A stretch of 64,000 nucleotides of DNA from NCBI GenBank assembly GCA_016785225.1, contig JAFBJZ010000642.1:212001-276000 (forward strand), given 5' to 3'. The notes below the pieces were generated by a model that did not search any database, was not told the DNA's origin, and saw only the letters and a program-made list of their open reading frames with translations. The translations under genes were made by a program, and so were the position numbers. Positions 48,340 through 64,000 of the stretch are shown here, one piece after another. How positions within the stretch are numbered: position 1 is the stretch's first letter; each line of letters begins with the position of its first letter. This DNA comes from Psettodes erumei (Eukaryota; Chordata; Actinopteri; Pleuronectiformes; Psettodidae).

Positions 48340-50240
48340 GAGTGCTGCTCGGGGGGCGGCCGGCCGGCTGCTGCCTGCTTGTCCCAGCCCGGAGTGTTTA
48401 GAGCGGCAGGTTCATGTTGAGCCCAACTTCACCCCCCTCTCCCTACAAATGGAAGGAACAGACGCCATGGCGATCCAAAAATAAACCCTGAGCCCCCCGA
48501 GCTGCTCGGTGACAGAAGTGTCGCCCTGACGGCAGCGTGAGTCGCGACGCGGCACCAACGGGCCACTGGACCTTAGGTTTCACACACCCCCCCACCCCCC
48601 CCTTAGGACTCTAAAAGTGGGGTCCGAGGGCTGTCCGGAGGCCCTTTAAGGCTGCACCGGGGGTCCGACAGGGGGCTCCACTGTATGTTCAGAACAGGGG
48701 TTTAGTTTCACGCAATTCAAAATCTGTAAAATGGATCCAGGTTCAAGAATTCTTGTATAGATAAAGATCATACCAGATCAGGTTTCTGATCCAGGGTCTC
48801 AATTTCCTGGGGAGGGTTTTGGAATGCTTGGTGGGGGCAGAGGGGCTGATGAGCACGGTTGGAGGTCCTTCTAATCTAATGATTTTTTTAGCGGGCATTC
48901 TCACGGGGGCTGAAAAGGTAATGTTTAATCGGTTTGTTCAGACGAGAACTTCTGAAGAAGCTCACAAGGTTCCAGAGGTTCCTGTCAGACGTCACTGATG
49001 TGACGCTGAAGGTAAAGGTCCTGAACAGGTTCCAAATGTGCCAGGTGCCATTAAAAGTACTGAATGGGCTTCTAAAAATAACCGAGTGAGTGGGATTCCG
49101 ATAAAAATCTTCGGAAGTTTTCAGGGAGGGAAGTTGTGGGTGCTGCGTTCTTCACGTGGCCGAGTTCCTGGAACCTGTGAACCGCGTTCGTGACTAAAGA
49201 TATATCTGACCTGGCACTAATAATAACAACAATAGTAATAATAGTAATACAGAAGCGCTAGAAGACCAAAGTTTGTCCGTGAGTGTAATGAAAAATTTAA
49301 TTGTTTTGTGAACAAGCCGTATTTAAAGGACTTGTCCGTGTCTTCACGATATGGACAAGTCATTAAAAACCTGAATGAAACTCATCCCATGTGATGTGAG
49401 TGTTGCACTGGGTTCCCTTTGGGTGCTCTCACAGGGGGTTTCGTGGGTTCTTCACAAGGTTCTAGGGTTCAGGCATCCTCAGTCACAATCTGTAAGATGT
49501 TTTAAGGCACTGGGTGGTTTGACTCTGCTGTATTTTCTGCTGCAGACAGGTCAGCTCAGCTGTAAGTCAACAGAAATCAGACAGGAGGTCCAGTGGACAC
49601 TCCCCCATTCAAAGAGCCTCTCCTCTGAATCCTGTCGTTGTAGCGCCCTCTGGAGGAAGTCAGGCGATCGTTCAGGATCCCTGAGACGGTCGAGTCCACG
49701 TCACGGGCCCAGAACTCCAAATGAAGCCGCGCAGTTTTTACTGAACGATTTGCGCTGTAGGTCATGATTCGACCTCTGGCCGAGCCGAAAGCATCAGACA
49801 TGTTTGCTGTCGGATCATTAGATCCAATCTTCATTTTAAAGGAAAAATAACACACAAAGCACAAAATGTTCACATTTATAACGATTCTTATTGAAAGCTA
49901 AATTTCTTCTCATTTCCCATTAACTCTCCCTTTATTGAGGAACTTTGACAGAGATGGGAGGAGGATGAAGAACTGATTGTGTCACATCTGAGTTGTCGTC
50001 TCGTGATGTTTTTTGCATGTGTATATTAATCCAAAACTTAAGACCGTCTGCTTGATTCCTGCGACCCAGGGCGTCAAAGGACGCAGGTTCAGCACGGACC
50101 GATTCAGGTTCTCGCCCCCGTACTGTACATTACGTTTGGAGGAAACCGCACCTGCCTCTCCACCCTGACGTCCAGCTCTCCTCGGCCTCACTTGAAATTT
50201 GCTTGCCTAATGCAGCAGCCCCAGAATAGCAACCTGGGGG
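48340..50240. other. Intergenic region between divergent prr33 and tnnt3
   Basis: No coding exon is supported here. Being between two divergent muscle-locus genes, it is a natural place for shared regulatory elements, but I see no clear motif cluster. Confidence 0.45.
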
Positions 50241-50289
50241 CGTCTTGGCTGCCCCCCTCTCCAAACTTGAGCCTCCCTCCTTAGCGTTC

Positions 50290-50474
50290 GACCCTTCCAT
50301 CTCCTTATTGAGTGCCAGCCATAGGAGGGAGGGAGGGAGGTGCGGGGGGGGGCACCGGAGTCACGGAGCCTGCCCCCGCCGCGAGTCCCGGCCTCGCCTC
50401 CAGGACGACTCCTCGGCCAATGGGGAGGCCGAGCGGATCGAGTGTCACTATAACAGAAGGACATAATCAGCGCG
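50290..50474 (+). promoter_or_regulatory. Candidate upstream promoter/first exon of tnnt3
   Basis: This block holds GCCAGCCATAGGAGGGAGGG, a CCAAT box (50417-50421), a TATAA-like CTATAACAG (50449-50453) and a good donor GCGCG/GTAAGT at 50475. The TATA-to-donor distance is short, so a conventional start is uncertain. It could provide the non-coding first exon that splices to the acceptor at 52402. Confidence 0.35.
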
Positions 50475-52279
50475 GTAAGTTTGCAGAACCTTACAGCCTG
50501 TCTCGGCCAGCAGGGAGCTCGCTTCTTTCAGCTTTTCTGAGGTAAGGAAGGATGTGGTGGGGGGGTGGGGGGAGAGGGTGAAAGTGCGAGCGGTAGAGAG
50601 GACAGGAAAGCTCGAGCGCAACGTTTCCCCCCCAAAACCTGGCCCCAAACCGAGGGGCTGCAGAGTCCACATGTTTTAAAATCACTGCCACGACTAGCAG
50701 GAGGTCAGGGGTGAGAGGGGGGAACGGTTGTGTCCGAGCGACGGGCAGAGGAAACGGGGCCTCGCTCTGAATCCCAGAGGGTGTGCGACGCTGGTGTCGC
50801 TCAGGGAAAATCCAGTTTGCGTTGGCATGCGGTTTTTGCGGCCGAGCCTGGTTTTGACGCCTCGCCGCGTCTCCAAAATGATCTGAGAGACGGATTATTT
50901 TCTGGATTTAAAAAAAAAACCCTGAACTGACATTAAAAGTGCCCAAAAGGTGCCGAGGTCCTTTCAGGAGCAGCGCCTGTTTTCTTAAAGGACTTTGTTG
51001 TTGTTTTTGTGCCAGTTTGGTCCGAGTCCAGATCCTCATACCTGTGGGATTTACAGATGGCTTAAAGCCTCTGAGGCAGCTTTCCACTTCAAGGGGACAG
51101 GAGGTGACGCTAATGAATTGTGTTAACGTCACGACAACGGCAGCGACCAACCTTGATATTTTAATTTGCTTTGACATTGCTGTGATCTTTCTGTGTTTGG
51201 ATGCAGGGGCTTTCTTGTGGTTCATGGGTTAAGTTTTTGACGTTCCTTTAGTGCAGACTGTCAGGTGCTGCGTGGCATGTGTGTACTCTGAAGCGCACAC
51301 AGCATGAGGATCAACACTTTAGCATCTTGAACAGGAGCCAAGAATCCTCCAAGACCGGATGGAAACGAATCATCTAAATTAGGAGGGTTCTTATGGGCGT
51401 AAACACTTTGAAAACAAATTCGGAATTTACGAGATCCTGAAGAACAAATCCCAGGAAGTCCCCGTGGTAGACCTTCAACCTCGGCGGGTTAATTTTAATT
51501 CTTGGGGCGACGTGGCCTCAGTCAGCAGGGAGGTTCAGGCAGGTGATTGAAGGAGCCATGTGAGAGCGAGACGGCCAGATAAGGAAATGAAGGTGGAATT
51601 ATGGGTAGCGTTGCGGTGGAAGGAACCCAATCTGCGACATTGGTTCCACTGAAACCGGATCCGGGACCTGCGCAGCTGTCTCGTTTGGAAATAGCCGCGG
51701 TGTCGGGACTCCTTCACGGTGGCCCTCACGCTAATGAGGCTAATGGGCAACTAATCCCAACGTAGTCGCCGGCGGATTAATAAATTCAGGTCGTGTATGT
51801 TTATCATTGCCGGCGTTTTTGATCAGATACTGAATCCGGTCCGGCTGAATTCCTGCAGGAAGGAACCGTGACAATGATTTTAGACGTGACACCATTGAGG
51901 CCCAGAAAGATGGGACAGGGCTGGAGGTTTCTCAAGGTTTCTCCTGCGACTTTAATCTTCTCAGTCACAGTTGGGAAAAAAAAAAGAGCATTGGCACAAA
52001 TCTAAGTTTGGCTCCCGTCTCATCTATCATCGGAGAAGCAGATTCAGGACCGAGGCTCAGGTTTCAACGCAGAGTCGGACGCTAATTATAAACTCAAGAT
52101 GTTTGGATCTGATGAATTCTGGGGACGTCTAAAAGAAGTCATCCCTGTGAAAGGATTTCTACTGACGAGGACCTGAACATTTAGAAATGAATCTACATTA
52201 AGACTTTTTTGAGGAGGAGGAGGAGGAGGGGGCGTCATCGGGTCGGGGGTCGAATATGTGCAGGCCAGAAGGTGGGGTT

Positions 52280-52345
52280 TGGTCAGGGTGGGGCCAGGCA
52301 GCAGATATTTAAGACATCTGCAACTTAATCCTGAGCTATTAATAC
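52280..52345 (+). promoter_or_regulatory. Alternative proximal promoter of tnnt3
   Basis: GGTGGGGTTTGG and GGTGGGGCC (CACC-box-like), then GCAGATATTTAAGACATCTGC, holding a TATA-like ATATTTAA and an overlapping E-box CATCTG. It lies about 80-100 bp before the start-codon exon. Muscle promoters often combine these elements. The CTTGCCTCCAG before 52403 also looks like a true acceptor, so this block may instead be intronic. Confidence 0.35.
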
Positions 52346-52423
52346 AGCGGGCTCAGACTTTTAAGTCGCTCTCATCTCTTTTCTTCTCTCTCTTGCCTCC
52401 AGGTTGCAAAGTCCACTGTCACC

Positions 52424-60112
<7,689 letters not shown>

Positions 60113-60372
60113 ACGGGCCCGTTCCGCCGCTGCTCAGAAACCAAACTGCGGCCGTCTCGAACACACGCCTAATGAAGCAACGCGCGCCGTGGCGAAGGTC
60201 GGAGCTCGGGAGGAGCACGTAACGCTGAGGTTCAGCCTGCGGCTCCCAACCCACGTCCTGATCCATGCAACCAGGAGCCTTTAGCTGCTGTTCAATAGGA
60301 ATAAAAAGTTCTAAAACTGATTCGCCATCTCGCTTCCTCACCTTCGACTGTTTGGTTCTCCCTATTTTTGTA

Positions 60373-60378
60373 AATAAA
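60373..60378 (+). terminator. Poly(A) signal of tnnt3
   Basis: AATAAA in TTTTTGTAAATAAAGTG, 261 bp after the stop codon. Confidence 0.8.
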
Positions 60379-60384
60379 GTGTGA

Positions 60385-61937
60385 CACTTCAAGCCATGTC
60401 TGTAGATCTGTATTTATTCAGAAATCAATAAAGTTCAGTATTTTTAGTCGTGTAATTTTAAAGTCATTTGTCCGGCGCGGTTTTCTCACGGCATTTTTAA
60501 AACGTGAGGCCGTTTGAACTTTAGGAAAAAAAGGTTTAAATTTAAAAAAAAAAAGACTTGACCCGCCTGGTTTGCGCCAACGCTTTGTCCCCTTTAGTCC
60601 TGGACCTGGTCCTTGGAGCAGATATAAACCTGCACGAGGTTCTGAAAGACGGTTGCGAACCAATCAGGAGGACGGCAGCTGGGCCGAGTCAGCAGAACTC
60701 AGCGGTCCTGACGGGTTCCGGGTCATTTTCACAAACTCAACGTGACGTTCGCCCCCCTTCCCTCGTGACGACCGTGACCTGTCAGCAAAAGGTGAACGTC
60801 GGGATCATTATTAAAATCAATCAATCGATCAATCGATCTGTTTTTCTTGTAGAAGTCAAACGTGTTGGGCGGCTGTCTCGCAGTGCAGGGGACAGCTGCA
60901 GGTCTCCGGAGCGACCACACGGGGGCGCTGCTCGTCCGCCGAGACTCCATGTCAAGAGGAATAAAAAAAAAAATCCACAACAGCAAAAATATCGACAAAA
61001 AAAAATTATTTGTGTACGGCAAATAAAATTAATTCATAATTAATTTAGCTTAGCTTCAGTTAATAATTCATGTTTATAAAGTTAATAAATGTCATGCTGA
61101 AATTTAATGTATATACTTATATGTAAATAATGCAAATTGCTTTCTAAAATAAAATAATAAAACATAATTTAACCTAAATGACTTAAGAGTACATACATTA
61201 TAAATTAGAAAAATAAAAATAAGTAGAAATTTAAGGGAATAAAGAGTCATTTTCATTTTATGTATAAATAAGCAGGTTCATTTATTTGTCATTAGACTGT
61301 CACTCAGTTTTCAGATGTATAAATATAAAGTTTAACATTTTTTCACAACAAACAAAAGCACATATGGACAGAAACATTAAATACATAATTAATACTTTCA
61401 GTTGGAACAAATCAGCTCTTATTTACATAATATGTACACAAACAGAAAAATGGTCCTCCGCTGCAGTGAATGAAAACGACACGTGAAAATATTTTAGTTT
61501 GACTTGGACGGGAAGGAGGCGACGACCTCGCCGACCCTGGTGGGGCAAAAACAGGTTTGTATTTCATCAAATCATTATTGTGTAGTCTTTTTTTTGTTGT
61601 TTTTAAATACACTTATTGCGGTTGTGTTTTCTTTTCTCCTGAGGGAATCGAACAGCCGGGGCGTTTCGGGCTTCAGATGGACGAACGTGGAGGAATGTAA
61701 GTGGATGTTTTGTTTTTTTTTGGCCTCCGTCCTTCATCAAATAGACGACACACAGAGAGGAAGAAAAGTCCATCTGAGCGACTTTCCTCCAGTTTTCATA
61801 ACTTAAAACAGAATTTAATAAGAATAAAAAATAAAATACAGCAAGTGGAGCTGAACTGAGCCGACCTGTTGTCAGGGAAACGTTTGCACTTTTCCCAGCG
61901 TTCACGCGGATCTTAATTCTCGTCCACTTATTATTAA

Positions 61938-61968
<31 letters not shown>

Positions 61969-62335
61969 AGCAGGAAAAGAGAATCTGGGGTGAAATATGC
62001 TGAGCTATGGAAGATCATTCCTGCCAGGAATATTTGAATTTAATTTGACAACAGATCAGTTTGGATTAACTGACTGAATTAAGACTGATTTGAGATTTGA
62101 GGAATAAACTTGTCTCTCCGGTTTGTTCTCCTCCGGAGCTTTTGACCACGTCACCTGATCTTCATCTTTTTTGTGATAAAACCTTGATGCTGATTGGCTG
62201 TTTTTTTTGGGGGGGGGGCAGGAATGAGCCTCCACACGTTGAGCTACAGGAGTAAAAACATGTGTGGACAGATGTTAAGAAAACATTTCAATCTTTACAG
62301 CCGATGCAAACGGGTTGTGAAGAATAAGTAACGTT

Positions 62336-62368
<33 letters not shown>

Positions 62369-62371
62369 TGT
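60385..62371. other. Short intergenic region between convergent tnnt3 and myod
   Basis: AT-rich, with an ATT trinucleotide run at about 61,930-61,968 and a TG run at 62,338-62,366. Much of the part above 61,000 probably belongs to the myod 3'UTR on the minus strand. No other gene is supported. Confidence 0.55.
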
Positions 62372-64000
62372 CTATAGGACTTGGTAGATCAGGCTGGGGT
62401 CCTGGCTGGCTGCGGTGGGGGAGGGGACCCGGACGGGGCCGGGGGCCGGCGTCTCGGCCGGGGGGTCGGCCGGAGGCGGCGGGGAGCCGGGCCCGTCGGC
62501 CGGCGGCAGCAGGCTGCTGGTGTCGGTGGAGATCCGCTCCACGATGCTGGACAGACAGTCCAGGCTGGAGACCACCGAGCTGCGGTCGGGCTTCAGACCT
62601 GCTGAGGAACACGAGGTCAGGTGGATCCTTCAGTTTAATGTTTAACTTGTGAAATATAAATTAATTATTTAGATTTTATTTTACAAAAACCTCCAGTTAA
62701 TGTCACATTAAACAGATTTATATTAAAATCCAGTAATTATAGAATAATTTAACTTAATGAGAATTTACATTTACTCTTTAATTTAGTGTGTGTGTGTTTT
62801 AAACCTCTGCCTGTGTAATATCGCGGAGATAATCGATACAAACTTTATTGATGATTTCTTACCGCTCTGAGTCTGAGAGAAATAAGAGCTGCTGTCGTAA
62901 CTTCCCCTGCGGGCGGACGGACACGTCGGGCCGTTAAAGTCCGTCTGCGGAGAAACACGTGCAGTTAGAAATCAGAGAGAAATCACAGAGAAATCACAGA
63001 AATCAGACTCAGTTTCTCCTCCGATCGAGAGAGGGGAAATAATAATCACCACACACACACACACACACACACTATAGAAATAATTATGATTATTATCGAG
63101 TATTTTTCTAAATAAAATGAACGTTTGAATCACCGCTGCAGAAAAAGGCCTCACGTGTAATAATTAATAATCGAAGTGTTCGAACGGTTTTAAATTAGAT
63201 TATTAAATTAGTAATTAAGTTATTACATTTTTTTAAAATAACTGTATTTAATTTATTAAATAACGAAGAAATGATCCTGTTGGATTCTTTTTACTGGGAC
63301 ATTACTGACACAATAATTTGTCATTCTATTTAAATTGAAACGAATTTGTTTAAATGTTATTTCGGGTTTTTTTCTTTCTCGGTGTTTGAATAAGAAAAAA
63401 AATCGAAATAAAATTCCTGAGAGGAACGAAAACCTTCAGAAATAATTGCAAACGAGTTATACAGTAAAACTTATTTAAACTTAATTTTTAAAAACAATTA
63501 TTTCCAGACGGAAGTTGAACAAAAGTACAAAAGTTTCACGGCTCAAAGACGAAGTGTAGAAAATGTTGTGATCCAAATTTAAAGCGCGGTGCTCAGTGAT
63601 CAGATTACAACAGATTAGCTCAGATTAAAAATAATAATAATAAAATAAACAGTAATATGAACAGAACCAGGAGAAGGAGCAGCTCACGGACGCCTCCCCC
63701 CGCTGCCTCCCCTGCCTCCCCCCTCCGCAACACCTGTCAGCCCCCCCTCCCTCCCTCACCCCAGACTCACCATGCCGTCGGAGCAGTTGGAGCGGGGGCT
63801 GGAGGCGTCCGAGTCCCCGCTGTAGTGCTCCAGCACCGGGTAGAAGCCGTCCTCCTGGCCGCCGCGCAGCAGCGCCTGCAGGGACTCGATGTAGCTGATG
63901 GCGTTGCGCAGGATCTCCACCTTGGGCAGCCGCTGGTTGGGGTTGGCCGTCGTGCAGCGCTTCAGGGTCTCGAAGGCGTCGTTGACCTTGCTGAGCCGCC
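62372..64000 (-). CDS. myod2: MyoD-family myogenic bHLH factor, 3' part (probably myod2)
   Basis: MyoD is a bHLH transcription factor that commits cells to skeletal muscle. The window holds the minus-strand exon 1 end (64000-63771), exon 2 (62944-62863) and exon 3 (62598-62372), with GT-AG borders and continuous frame. Exon 1 starts within the b[23 protein letters not shown], then [20 protein letters not shown] (helix 2), and [20 protein letters not shown]. Exon 2 reads TDFNGPTC...[17 protein letters not shown]. Exon 3 has the helix-III motif [15 protein letters not shown] and ends IYQVL. These identify MyoD rather than Myf5, Myf6 or myogenin. The Pro-rich tail ([19 protein letters not shown]) and direct linkage to tnnt3 favour the acanthopterygian myod2 paralog over myod1; that choice is inference. 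The basic region and N-terminal activation domain lie beyond the window. Confidence 0.93.

Overview
The window looks like a nuclear chromosome segment from a teleost fish, most likely a spiny-rayed (percomorph) species. The reasons are compact spliced vertebrate genes with GT-AG introns, abundant (CA/TG)n microsatellites, dispersed repeats of a kind common in percomorph genomes, and the gene content itself. It is a fast-muscle locus: five tandem fast troponin I genes (tnni2), lsp1, prr33, fast troponin T (tnnt3) and the 3' two-thirds of a MyoD gene. It corresponds to the human 11p15.5 TNNI2-LSP1-PRR33-TNNT3 neighbourhood with a MyoD gene directly attached. Species and paralog letters cannot be settled from sequence alone.

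Layout. 0.6-2.1 kb: tnni2 copy 1, with a canonical TnI inhibitory region. 2.1-9.7 kb: no confident gene, only repeats and a possible tnni2 exon relic near 5.9 kb. 9.7-26 kb: tnni2 copies 2-5, all on the plus strand. Each has a short non-coding first exon behind a recurring promoter cassette (TTTCAGGAGC-like block, GGCC-ATTGG block, CCATAAAGAGG-like block, TATATA, then a pyrimidine-rich leader). 26-28.3 kb: gene-poor. 28.4-31.1 kb: a CpG-rich promoter-like region and a possible two-exon small ORF. 33.2-41.3 kb: lsp1, plus strand. 42.2-48.3 kb: prr33, minus strand, convergent with lsp1, with an apparent one-base frameshift near its 3' end. 50.3-60.4 kb: tnnt3, plus strand, divergent from prr33, with micro-exons, a Glu-Pro repeat cassette exon and two alternative 41-nt exons. 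62.4-64.0 kb: a MyoD gene (probably myod2), minus strand, running off the window.

How the genes work together. Troponin I and T are two of the three subunits of the thin-filament calcium switch (troponin C is not in the window). MyoD is the bHLH activator of the fast-muscle programme. PRR33 is a poorly characterised proline-rich protein of the same locus. LSP1 is an actin-binding protein with caldesmon-like repeats. The clustering suggests shared muscle regulation.

The main oddities are: the altered inhibitory peptide shared by tnni2 copies 2-5, the duplicated promoter cassette, a near-identical exon in copies 3 and 4 that suggests gene conversion, the prr33 frameshift, the Glu-Pro exon of tnnt3, a 45-bp perfect palindrome, and an uncharacterised candidate small gene. 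Nothing resembling a wholly new system was found. Exon boundaries are read by eye from splice motifs and reading-frame continuity. All CDS spans run from start codon to stop codon and include introns.
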